DNA of 64,000 bases from the NCBI RefSeq assembly GCF_910592395.1, contig NC_088323.1:3286001-3350000 (forward strand). Reading direction: 5' to 3'. Position 1 is the stretch's first letter; every line of letters begins with the position of its first letter. Of the stretch, positions 35,615 through 48,100 are shown in pieces. Made by a program: the position numbers and the translations under genes. Below the pieces are notes generated by a model, which was not told where the DNA came from, made no database searches, and worked only from the letters and a program-made list of their open reading frames with translations. The DNA comes from Lineus longissimus. Lineage: Eukaryota > Nemertea > Pilidiophora > Heteronemertea > Lineidae.

Positions 35615-38600
35615 TTAGGACAGCTCAGGCACTATGCGATAGACTAAAGCTGACGTGACATTCGAATGGCTGACAAGGAGAATGTTTCCAATGGCATCCA
35701 CTGCCATTAATTTCCACTCGTTAAAGTCCAGCAGATATCTTACTTCCGTTAATTTTTTTGTTATGTTCACAACGCGCGTGCAACCAAACCTAATATGATT
35801 AAGACGATAACGAAACCTTTGAGATTGGCATTCCGTGCCACAAGGTGTAGTTCGCGTGGTACTGAGCTGAGAAATCTGAAAGGGAATTTGATTTTTTGGC
35901 TCATGAGCACTATGTCGGGTTGTCCGAGAAGACATTGCAATGAACACAATGTCATTCCTAACAGTATCGAGTTCCATTGTTCCCATAAATTTGAGATCTG
36001 GAGGGAAATTGTTTGACCTGAATAGTTCTGTTTTCAGAAAGCCTTTTGATTCTTGAAGGAGGTACATGTAATGACTATGGTTTTGTATGTCGAAGACGTA
36101 CACAATGATGTCGCCAGAATGTGGCACGCTCATCGCTCTTAACAAGTAATATGCCTTTTTATGCCAAAGCACCGAGTGGCTGACCACTGTTTCTAACCGT
36201 TTTTTCATAAGATAATCTCCAGCTTTTACAAATCTATAGGTGACTACCAAGCAATGCTTCTGTTCTTGGTTCCATGATGATACAATAATGGTGCCTTCAC
36301 TGGCATTTAATCGATCAAAGAACAAAAGTACACGTATCATTAAATCATGACTCCCATTGCAGGAGCGCGATGGACAGAATTTCCCAATCTTGGAATCAAG
36401 CTCGCCATTCGCTGAGTACAATATCCAGGATCCGCAGTTACTGTACTTACAGTCTGGACTCACTTCGCCTCGAAAGCAAATGAAGCCATGGAACCCACCA
36501 CTGCGCTTACATTTAGAAATTCCTTTTAAAGTGAAGCCGATGCTTATCGTATAAGATGATCGAGAGGAATCGGTATAAAATACACCGACAAAGCCCTTTT
36601 TCATATAACACAGGATCCATTTTGCCACGCCTCTCGACGAAATTTCGCAAGGACATCCAAGGTCATGGAAATTGAATTCAGCGACTTTCTTCACAGATCC
36701 CAACCTTGCTACTGAAAACAACAAACGAATGTAAGTATGTGAAATTCGGTGTAACACACCGGAGTTATTGGGTACTCGAATTAGCCTTCATCCTATTGTA
36801 TCTCTATGCTTTGACATTCGATTTTTGTCTTTGTGATATGTGTGAAATTAATAGAGCTAATGTATTGAAGAACTCTCTTGTCTCGTCCATGATAACATTT
36901 TGATGTCGACTTATTTTCCTGGTAATACCTTTGCATTCATACGGCTACGCGAATTTACTGGAAATTCTCTATAGTTTTACCATTGTCTACAATGGCATCC
37001 TCAGGACTTACATTGTTCACGTGAACGAAAGTTATCGACTCTTACACGTGCAAGCCCGGTGCAAGTTACCGAACATGCTATACGGCAAAGCTACATGTAC
37101 ATGCAAACAGGCATGCAATCTTGACCCAGTTACTCATTCGCCCAGCACATTCACACACATAAGCATGTCCCATCGTGACAATATTATCCACTCAGAACTC
37201 AGATGTAACGCATTTCAACATTCTCATTCTGCATTCGCACCACACATTCGCTCCGATGTCACATTCGAGCGATATATGAGCAAAGCTCCTATAAAGAACA
37301 CTTCAACACGACCATAGAACATGATGGGTTCTAAGGGAAAACGTCCGAAGTCACCTTCCATTTTCCTGGGGGAAAACATTCTTTATTGTGTATACCATCA
37401 CTCATGAGAGTAAACAATTGTTTATCTCAATCGCAAATATTTTTTTTGTTATAACAGTTCTTGTTCTCAAATTATAGGTGCACAACATTTTGCGTCAGTC
37501 ATCTATTACGATATTTGCATTTTTCGATAGGATTACTTACGCCGCCACTCCTGTTAGCATTGCAGTTTGCAGTTGAAAGACACATGGTAAAAAAATGTAG
37601 TTGATGAAACGCATCAATGGCCTTCCCTGTGTACATTGCGAATTTACAACAGTGTAAAAATGAAATGGTTCGAAGAAACAACAAGGTATATAAATGAAAT
37701 AGGTGAAGTCAGAATCACTTTCGATAAAGAGCAGTCCCTCTTCATTTCCGTTGTGGAGTCACAGAATCGTGCGAAAAAACACTCACGCGAATTGATTAAA
37801 TGAGAGTCAGTGTTTTTGTCCCAGTCATATGTGATAGATTTGACAGTAACACTCAAGAGAAACAAGCTCATATGCTGAGAGATTGCGGTGGTTGCGCACC
37901 GTTTACGACGCCTACTTCGACACGTTACATAAACCTACACAATAATATTTTGAATCCAAGTTCGAACTTGTGGAAAATGCGAAAATAATAAAATGTCGTA
38001 TTCCAAGTCGTGATGATTGGCCTACGACTTGGATGACAACTTCGTAATATCCGTCCCACATGCACAGGTCAATTTTGGAATACCCTATTGATGCATGTGG
38101 AGTGTCAAATATGAAAACCTTCGTCAATTTAATTGAAAAGGTCAAGAGATAACGGAGATGAAGTCGGAGAGGAAGGGTGCGCAACCTCGTTATTAACCCA
38201 TTGGAGTTCAAACATGTATTCAAATATGCTGATATGCTGCCCCTTGGAATTGAAGCATGTTTTTGGCTTTTTGTCATTTTTGGCACCTTGCCTTTCACAG
38301 CCGTAGCTCAGAAATCATTGATCTGATAATTTTGAACAAAAGCCGTGGATGACGAGTTCGTTGTCGCACTCAATAAACAGTAAACAGTAAATATCGCATG
38401 CGTTGTGAACTCAATGCGATTTTGCTTCAAATCTTTTCGAGAGTATGTTTACCCTTCATCTGATGTATTTCATGGTCATACTCACTCTCCTCACCATTAC
38501 TCTATGTCCATCTGACCGCAGAGGCACTCGAACCCGCTTTCGACAGAACGACCTATATGTAGTTGCATGCATCAAACAAGCCTCGGAGGCTTTCGGTGCA

Positions 38601-38741
38601 AATATAAAAACCAGACAGTCTATCGAAAAGCATAACCTGGCACAGTCAATCATAGTGGATTTACCAACAACCGGATTGTATATACTACGGTCGAATGTGG
38701 TCAAATACGGCCGCCAACGAATGAAACTGCCGGTGACGTGA
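35615..38741 (-). CDS. unidentified gene: PAN/apple-like exon and large C-terminal exon (linkage inferred)
   Basis: Two separated minus-strand coding stretches are likely exons of one or two genes. The upstream one (about 38741-38495) has the cysteine pattern of a PAN/apple module: DCARLCFSIDCLVFIF followed by EACLMHATTY. The donor is GTGAGG, or GTGAGT a few bases on. The downstream one (36711-35615) begins after TGTTTTCAG and runs 365 codons to a TAA, with GCPCEISSRGVAKWILCY near its start, cysteine-containing loops, and LMAVDAIGNILLVSH near its end. The latter resembles a blade of a beta-propeller. The large exon is not recognised as any named family. No signal peptide exon or internal exons were found, so the joining, and even that they belong together, is inference. 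PAN modules usually occur in extracellular proteins and bind protein or carbohydrate. Confidence 0.5.
36712..38494. other. region between the two unidentified minus-strand exons
   Basis: Open frames on the minus strand around 37800-37860 (ITYDWDKNTDSHLINSR before a GTGAGT) and around 38010-38130 (DLCMWDGYYEVVIQVV) look partly coding-like but could not be tied to splice acceptors or families. They are candidate internal exons only. Confidence 0.25.
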
Positions 38742-40573
38742 CTGTGATGAAATTCGCAAGGCAGTTTTCCGATGCCACTTCTCGCTGGGTGTCTGCACGT
38801 CAACATTTCTGGTTTCTGTCGTGGTTCGATCCTCGGTGTACCATGGTCTCTGTCCTCCGCAGGTCGAACTTAAAAAGCGCTCTATAAGAATATATGCTCC
38901 GAATTAGGCAAAGTATATTCTTTTTTTAATGATTCTGGTCTTCGCCAACCCCATTTGACGGCCCCGAAAAAAGAATATTTCATTTATAATTTAACATTTT
39001 GCCACCACACAGGCACAGCGTACAGTACTGCCAGCACTTCGGTTAAATGAGTATGATTTCTGATTACGGCCGTATTTCCTCTTGAAATTTGTCGAATCTG
39101 GTTGAAATGAGTAATACCGAGTCGATAGTGAAGCGTGATGTCATGTGTCACATGTTGCAAAACTGTGTTTACTTATGACTTGGCCAATGAAAACCTACGG
39201 TTCTCAGCTGAAAACCCACGGTTCTCAGATCATTGCCGTGTACAGCTACACACTTAACTCACTCTTCCTCGCTTTCGATACGTTAGCGCTTACATCAACG
39301 ATAAATCTAGTTTCCTTTCAGTGTTTTATGAAAGAATACTGTTATCGTTAGCATTAACGTTAGCGTGAGCATTAGAACACTATACTTCTCTTATAATCAA
39401 CTAATGTAGCTTGAAAATGCTGTTTCCTCGTTTCTATAGTTTTGCACGACCGTGACGCGTAGGCCTACAAAAGAAACAGATCAGCCCCTGACAACCACGT
39501 CCCCGAGTCTAAGATGGATGTATACTATTAAAAACAATGATCTATTTGATACAACAAGCACTATCTGATCATGAAAGCAGTAATACATATTCCTTTGGAA
39601 AATACAAACATCTGCAGCATCTTCGACAATGTATTGATCCATCAAACTGACTCGTTGAGTCTTTCAACATGAACTTTTATTAGTAGAAGCTAGTTAAAAC
39701 AACGAATAACCACGAGGTCATTCCACAGAACACCCTTCGTCAACTCCTAGTCCGACCCAAGGACCACACTCGGCGAGTCGAGCATGTCATGTGGAGTATA
39801 CCGTGCAAGAGCATCTCTACCAATCAAGGACTCGACTCACTACGTGTACGTACATACACGTACAGCTATCGGGTCCGTGCATTCCACTCAAATCGAAATT
39901 GAATTGCTGTCTTGTCCGTCCCCCTCACACATCTTGAATCATGAAGGTATTCGGTCGTTTAAATGATAACAACTTGATACCAAGTGGTATCATTTCACAA
40001 GTTGACGACACCTCATAAATTCACTTGCCTTGAATATAGCAAAGACGGTATTTCAGTTGATTTGATTGTCGGGGGCGAGAGAGCAATTCAAGTATATGAA
40101 TATTCGATCACCTCCAATATTCTACCTCGAATGCTCAGATGGATGAGAACAGGATGAGACAGGAAAAAGAGAAAAATGAGACAGGAAAAAGACAAAACGC
40201 ACGTACGCACCATTCCTCCCAGGTTATACATGTACGCAGCACACGTAGTCTGTCATCTTTCAACCCGCGAGTGTAGACCAGGATCGATGGCGCTTCATTG
40301 GCGGAATAGAGGTAGCTTTTATTTAGGAATTTCTTATGTGATTGTTCTTTAGTTTTGAATCGATAAACATGTATTGATTATGATTTTAAACATAATTTTA
40401 TACAATGCATATACATGTATGTAAAATAAGCATAGCAGTTAGCTTACGCAATTATAAATTTCATAACTACTATTCAATTTTCAAATCGTTATTCTTTCGT
40501 TTGAGTGCCTTATAGTAGTTAGTTATACATGTACATAAATTTAGTCGTTAGTTAACTGGTATGCCTTTAAAAT
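38742..40573. other. spacer, no gene seen
   Basis: AT-rich sequence without recognisable exons. A repeated AAAACC(C/T)ACGGTTCTCAG occurs near 39189-39228. AATAAA on the minus strand at 40318-40323 is a plausible poly(A) signal for the monooxygenase gene. Confidence 0.4.
40318..40323 (-). terminator. poly(A) signal of the MOXD1-like gene
   Basis: AATAAA about 250 bases beyond the TAG stop at 40574-40576 on the same strand. Confidence 0.4.
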
Positions 40574-43500
40574 CTACAAAACGGCTGCGAGGGCAAGGGA
40601 TAGTGCCAGTGACATCGCCATTGTCAGGCCTGAGGTGATGGCCCTGGCGGCGGTGCTGCCGGGCCGAGGCTTGCAGGTGCTGGTCGGCTGGTAGGGCTCT
40701 CGGATCACGACGATTGGGTTATTCTGGAAGTACTAAAAGAGAAAGGAAACGTATATTTAATCTTGGCATAAAATAAAAAGTACCATAAAATACACAGTGT
40801 AGCCTTTCATGATCACTGTGCGATTACGACAACGCATGTGGCAGCGCTTTGTATAATATTTCACGCCGCACTGCACCTAGACAATGCATGAATCGCCTCA
40901 AATCGCATTCTATTGAAACCTATTGTTTGCGAATAAAGACCTACCTTGTATGAGTCCGATTCGGCACCCGATCCAAAGGAACACACTTGATCATAATTGT
41001 ACGTCTTCTCCATTTTCTCCCACGGAGCTGCAGCGTTTGCCCAGGACATATTGCGCGTCATCATGTCAAAGAATTGATCACCGCTCACACTTTCGAGGTT
41101 GAAATTACTGAAATAAACCATTAAGAAAACCTCTGATACATTTTGTATTCTGTGTGTGTCAGGAATATCTGAGTAAGTGTGACCCCACTTGCGAATTTCA
41201 TCCAGTAATGGTGGGCGATACTGGTCTTGACTGATAAAAGTAAGAACTCGTGACATTGCAAGAAAGCTGTCATACTCACCTGTCAAGATTGTGATGTTGG
41301 CTAAATATATCTTGCAAGGTCGAGAATGTTGGTTGACTAAAGCACTGGACCATGGGTAACCTCGGATAGTAGTAGATAAACGACATGCACATCTCTTCAT
41401 GCGTTGACTTGCCACCCTAAAAGAACAAAAGCGAAATATGCGAATTTACGGTCAACTCATCTACAAAATACACTAGTATAGTATGGATTCTTCTAGAAGC
41501 TTTCACGTCCAATGACGTCTGTCCACTCATCTGCAAAAATAGAACACCCGCAAAATTTGGTGGTTTACAGTGAAAAACATTGAAAACGATGCAAGGTCTA
41601 ACTCCTCTTTCAAACCGATATGAGTCAGCATGGTGTTTACCAAATGTATTTGAGCGCATCACTTACATATACTGGTAGGTTCCTGTCCATGGTATTATAT
41701 GTACATTCTACTCTGAGTTCGTCACCCTGAAAAGAGGATTAACGATGGATTCATAGCTATATAATGAAGAAAAGGAGGAAATAAAAGACGGTAGTTCCCC
41801 ATGTGTGCATGTAATGCCCTTAACATCTTCTCCTTATTGTATCGGCTAGCAATTAACACTTCGTTCAAATTGTGTAATATTTGGGTTTTTCTCACAAGAG
41901 TATAATTATATATAATAGGCCCAGCTGAAAATTACATTTTACTGTCGCCAGTATCATATTCATAACAGTTTTCTACACAGCGCCCGCACAAGAGAGATTG
42001 CTACCGCTGCGATTTTTATCCTGCTCTACCTTTTTAAACTCGACTTTCTCGTCCTTCACCACAGTCATCTGGTAATTGAAGTCGTAGTTATCATCCTTGC
42101 CAATGTAGGGCAGCTCCACATCGCCTCTCAGATGTCTGGTCACCACGGCTCTGCCCGCCAGGTGAGTGTGGGGTAAAAAACCAAACATATGGATCTTGTC
42201 CACGCCACCCCTCTCGAAAGACTGAAAACGCGAACATATTATTAGTTTGAGCGGGCGGGTGGTAAATTACTTTAACTTGAAGGTTTTCTAAATGTTTTCT
42301 TTGTATTGTAATTTGAAATTAACATAGATTTTGAAAGAAGTTCTCAATTACCTCGTCCGTGCATTTCGTATTGCAAAAAGAATATGAGACGAACTTCTCC
42401 TGTTTCGGAGGTATGATATGAGTTTGGCTGACCGCTCTTCCAACCAATAGCACGCCAATGTCGTTCGCTCGTAAAATGGGTGTGTAGATGAGAAGGAATC
42501 CGGAACTGTCGACAACATCTGGGAAAAGAGCAGTGAATATCTCTTACTATTGCAATACGCAATCTGCCGACGAGTTGAGTTGCGTCTCATTTTAGCGACA
42601 ACTGGCAAGCCAATGACAATCCACTGTACGACTTTGTTGTCTTACACGTTTTGCCTTTCGATTTCCTCTGTGCTGTACGATTGTGAAATGTAAAATCGCA
42701 TTCACTGGAACCGACCCTTACCCGTACAACAAGGCAAAAACGCATTTGATGTGAATTGATGCGAACTCGCATCAAATCGCAAGAATTTTACAATGAATGC
42801 AGTTTTTGTTTTGTTTGGGTGAAATGTGGCGTGAAATGGCAAAGCACTGTTGCATGCGTTATCGCAATGTGAATGCACTGCAGTGGAAACCTACCCTTTG
42901 CACCTACTCTTACCTGACCGCAACTGCGGGTTGTCGTAGTGGATCTCCAATCTGGCATATAATGGCTCATCGTCACCGCCGATGGGATAACCAAGGGTGT
43001 CAGGATAGGTGGACCCCTGAAAAATTTCAGAAAGTTAGCTACTCGCAATATTCAATCCAGTTCCGTAACATTCCTCCTTTTACGTCCATGATTAGCTAAT
43101 CGTCGTCGTGACACAAACCGTGTGTCATCGACCGTGTGCCATCCTAATGTAGCATCCAAAACAAATTAACATAAGAATTTATTTGATATTATATAACGTG
43201 GACTGCTTTGAACTTTATTTTTGCCGGCGTCTACTCCTGGTCGACACCTCTGTAGACCACGTAACACCTTTTTTTGCAAGACAATCACATACAGCGTGAG
43301 CGGTCGCTTGGTCAGTAAGATTTTGGCTGCTGCAAGAGCAATCAAAAATTTCGCCGACTAATAAATTACCTTGCCTCCAATTGCAAAACTGAAGGCCGGG
43401 TTTCTGCATGACTGAAATGCGCCGCAGCCCCCGCCTCCAGCGAGTAGGGATTCGTAGGTCTGGTTGTTCATACTTGGAGGGCATAGATAAAGAATCATGT

Positions 43501-45180
43501 GATGGACGTGTGCTTCATTTCCCGGCGTTATGATTGGTTCTTGCTGAAAGTGATTAAGACTGTAGGAATTAGAGCAGGTGAAAGAGAGGTTTTAACTCAC
43601 TGTGATTGTGGTAACACTGACACGCGGGGAATTAGCAATCGATTTTTGCATGCATTGCGGCGTAAAATTACGAAATATTGAAGCGTTTACCCTTATTACG
43701 TGGTGCTTTTCAAATAGCAGTGGCATCTCCAGCAGCCGGCACTCGTAATGGGTGTCACTGGCAGGCACGGTGAACTAGAAAAAAAAAACAGAAAGAAAAA
43801 CATACGCGTAGAAAGCTACTCTGCTACAGTTCAGTGAATCTTGCTTATGGATAAAAAAGCAAGTATTCCCACGTGCTGAGATGATGTTAAAGTCACCTAA
43901 AAGAAAGCTCGGTTTCGATTCGCGGGATACTCTCCCGAATTGTTCCACTTTTCCAAGTTCTTTTTCAAAACCGGTAACCGAGTTGATATTGATCGCATGT
44001 CTCAGTGATGACCGATTCTTCTCGCAGGCATCTGCGATGACCTCGCAAACGGGATATTTTAAGTTTCATTTTATCGCATGTCTCTGTCACTGCAACAAGG
44101 AATCGTAGGATTACTTGTGTGCGGGGTGCTAAACTCACATTGGAGATTTTCATCTCAGCACTGGTGGCATTCTCTGGCATGACGAATGTTGTTAACGGCG
44201 CGATGCCGATTAGGCGCATGCTCTTTGTGCCGCGGTTTCCGTAATCGTGCTGGTACAGGGCATCAGCGTTGGTTGGGTCGCTGCTCCCATACGCCCAGAT
44301 CATTCGCATCGTGCTGGTCTAAAAAAGAGAAAGGTGTGCTGGACTGTATTAAACAAGCTTTTAAAGAGAGACCTTTATAGTATACTCTATTTCACTGACT
44401 CAAGCGACTGAGGCTGTCAGAATGCAGATTGTACACTCACGTCTGCATGCTAGACCGGTGTTCTACAATTAGGCTACATCTTAAACAACAATGATAATAT
44501 TCGGCATAATATTTTTATCACCCTTACAAACCGCTTCCAAGAAAAGCTCTGCTCACCGTTATCGGTCTGTCCTCTTCATCACAAGTGTCAAGGGGTCTAG
44601 TGAACTTGACACTGGTGTAACCATTAGTTTCTTGGGCTAGGAGAAGGGTGACATCCTGCTTGGTGTCTATCGCTGGTTTTACTTTGCCAGTCCCGTGTCG
44701 ATCCTATAAAGAGGTAATTTCATCATGACATACGATTCAAACCAATTAGATTTCTTGGTATTCCTGGTATATTCGCAAATTCGCCTCAATCATATAGCCG
44801 CATGGCTGCGGGACATGACGATGATGATGCTGTGGATGATGATGATGATGATGATGATACAGAGACAGGTCAAAATTGCCTGAGAATAGCCTACTTACCT
44901 GAATGTGTCCCGTTCCTTCATCATCCACCCAGGCCGTGATGATATCTGCCTCATCCATACCTCCCTTGTCGGACCAACCAAGGCCAACATACCCCGTCGT
45001 CTTCACGATCACTTCAAATGTGATAACACTGTCTGTCGCCTTCCAGTTCAACTGATAGTTTTTGTCTGTATCCATGAAGGCTGTGTTGGAGAAGTCTTCG
45101 GTGGGGTGTGGTCTATCTTCGTGGTGACCATGGGTTCCGATGAAACAGAGCACCACACAAACTGTGCTTAGCAGAATCAT
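40574..45180 (-). CDS. DBH-like copper monooxygenase with DOMON domain (MOXD1-like)
   Basis: Twelve exons (45180-44899, 44703-44557, 44318-44139, 43774-43691, 43543-43370, 43016-42914, 42518-42352, 42221-42030, 41726-41667, 41416-41280, 41107-40945, 40732-40574) give 615 residues, close to the 613 of human MOXD1. A signal peptide (MILLSTVCVVLCFIGTHG) leads into a DOMON domain (GYVGLGWSDKGGMDEADIIT). The two Cu type II ascorbate-dependent monooxygenase halves follow. CuM-H site ligands: KHHVIR (His227, 228) and HVHHM (His245 region). CuM-M site ligands: PHTHLAG (His397, 399) and EEMC (Met472). All copper ligands are kept, so activity is plausible. The family hydroxylates a substrate carbon using ascorbate and oxygen; the MOXD1 substrate is unknown. 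The C-terminus (ITSGLTMAMSLALSLALAAV) is hydrophobic to the last residue, suggesting a GPI signal or tail anchor in the secretory pathway. An in-frame ATG 12 codons upstream is less likely. Confidence 0.93.
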
Positions 45181-48100
45181 CGTTGTTGGCCAAAGGTTTG
45201 TTAGGCTACAATACAACGTAGGCCTATACTTTTTTCGAATGACGAATGTGATATGTAACTGTTGAAGAGAGAATAAACTGTTGTGTTAGGCCTAGGCTAT
45301 ACACTTATTGGCAGAACCAAGAATCATCATCATGCTATTGGGATTGCTAAAGAAGGACATGCCATCAGACATTTTGTTCTTACCGTATTTGTTTTCTGAG
45401 AAAGGCAGTATCATGGAGCGATCTTGGGAGTAAACTACTGAGATGACCAACTGGATGTTCTCACAATGTACGTTCTGTCGACTCCATGCGTGGAATCAGT
45501 AACTGGTGTAATGGCAAATCAAATGCACTTCGTGGGAAGATTATAATGACGTCAACCATTCACTGCCACCTTGTTGCCTGAAGACGTGACGTCCCATCAC
45601 AGGGTCATTTTTACGCCAATTCACCGCAGTGTCGTCATCGGGTGAGTCGATCCGCAGATGATTCCATTACTGAATACTCTTTGTTTCTCATTTATAACCA
45701 GAAAAACAACTATAATTTATTGCTAGCAGGTCCTCCATCAAAATGGCAACCACACAAACAATTCTCAACGAATTGGTGATCTGAAGCATGGAGGTACATG
45801 GCATCCGTGTCTAAGGGGATATCTGTTTAACACCTCTGTGTCCTGCGGATTCGCCCTAGGTCGAAATAAGAGAGAGATTTTGTCATACGGCGCTATCATT
45901 GGCAGCAAAACTTAGGTCACTTGTCACGTGTCATTTATAAATCAAGGATGAACATGACACCTGCACAAGAGTGACTACGTGCGATTCACGTCGATGTCAC
46001 TTTTGACTTCTCTCGGCGTGTTAATATGTTTTGAAGCTAAGGCCAAATCAACGAACATGCTCGCGACACGTGACACGGCGGGCTGTCAACCACCAACTCA
46101 AGCAGCACATTTCCGAGTCTGCCTCCTGATTGGCCAATAGTGACTACACACTGTGGCCACCTTTTGGGAGCGTTTTTTATACGTAAGGACAGCGTAGATA
46201 ACAAATTTTGATCGCTTTTCAAACACGGAATTTATTGAAATTTATTCAAGTATTGGATTTAATCTGCTGAGTGCATAATAAAGATCAAGTTCGTGTGTAG
46301 TTTATGAATGGGACGGACAACTCATATGACAGGTTAGGCTGCCTTGAACTGATCAGTTTATTCCAAAGTGAAGACCGTGCCAAGACAAAGTCCGAGCAGT
46401 GGGCGATTATGCGCCACCTTGTGGGATGATACTAGGCCAGTGATATGAGAAACACGACATCGCGACAATGTGAATCACGAGTATGTGAACCCGACCGCAA
46501 ATGTCGCAATGGCCGACGAGGATGTTCTATCTCAAATGAAAATTGTCTCCATTGTCAAATGTTGTCATTGATCATGAACGGGGCCTTATGATGAAATGTA
46601 CAAACAACAACCTTTCTTGTGAAACTTTCCATTCTTTTATTTGATATGTTCAGGACAAATTCAAATGTTCATCTTACTGACACAATGGTGTCTTGATCTG
46701 TCGATGTACAAACATTATTGAGAGATGTTTTACAAAATATTGTTCCAACAAGAAGATCAGCAGGCTCTAACTCGAGATCCGGCAACAGGTGGCACTCGTA
46801 CCAGTGTAGTATTTTTGAATGTATCTGGAAATAGTGTCCTTCCCAATTCATTGTTGTCAGGCTAAGGTATGGGTCTACTGAGACTCTTGACCTTCAAAGC
46901 CCAAATCAATCATTATTTCCCGGAACACTCTATCCTAGGGCATTTAAAACTGTTACACGCATTCATCCTGATGTATCAGTGCCCTTGGTCCACAGTTAAC
47001 TTTCGTCTCCATGGCGGCCTTGTCCCGTGGGTCGGAGAAGTAGGACAGGTGACTTGTTACATCGATGGAATGATGCCGCGAGTCAGTCGCGGGGAAGGCA
47101 ATTGGTCATTCTATCTGAAGATAAAGTTAAATATATAATTTTTTTTGGTTTTGCGGGGGGGCTGCCCAGGAGCACACTGGCAGATTAAGGATAAAAAAAT
47201 TATGGTGAAATCTTCGTTTACCATCTGTTTGCCTTCATAAGACCAGCATCCATCTAGTTTGATGCGTGCCACCATGATTGCTCGATTGGATCAGAGTCCA
47301 TCACTACGTTACACAGTGCATCATTTGGAAGTTTCTTTTGCTTGCATTGGGATATGCAATTGGATCTACGCTATATTTCTCATTTAAAATGAAGTGGGTA
47401 TATAAGTATGAAGTATGAAAACTTTGTACGCGATTTCGACGTATTCTTACCGGTTCAAACTTAGCTCTGCGTCCTCGTCCTTGTGCACACTGACACCAAC
47501 CATTCTCGCTACCACAACCTCATAGACCGGGCTCATGGTACATCAACGCTGAAATTACGAGACAAATGAAGGTTAAGGTCAGAGTCAAGATCAATATTTC
47601 CTTTCAATAATTTTAAAAAGCCATATCCTCTGGTTAGACAATCAAAATGTAAATTTTGATTATTTAGTACTTCCAGCCAGTAATGTACGGTGCCCGCCGA
47701 TTGGCTCCCAAAATCTGCACCACACCCAAGTAGCAATATTCATACCAGGTCCTTATGCCTTTAAATCGGAGGAGGCCCTATGACAAACTTTAGACTAGAA
47801 GCATCTCCAACCACCTCAGCGTCTTTTGGATCAAACGTCACACATGGGCCGATATGAATAAAGTCGAGCAAATGCTTTTACTTCAATTTTGTACAGAAAG
47901 ACATAGTGTAAATGTACATGTAGTTTTGGATAAAAGCATTTGCTAGTCTTTATTCATATCACCCAATGTCTCCATTAAATAAATGCTATTGTTTTCGCCT
48001 TCTTTTCCGCGAAACCATTGTTTTCAACCTGCGATCTTTCCGCGGTCAAGTTAACAGTTTCCATCATATGCCTTAGAGGGGGCAGATGGAACTGTTTAAA

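Noticed and set aside
44746-45216. Open frame with a poly-histidine run after the DOMON exon of the monooxygenase
   Set aside because: The histidines come from an ATG/ATC triplet microsatellite in the intron, past a strong GTAAGT donor at 44898. The family continues at 44703 in phase.
46960-47510. Possible two-exon minus-strand gene
   Set aside because: The two coding-like pieces cannot be joined in frame (an in-frame TGA follows the only acceptor), and neither matches a known family.
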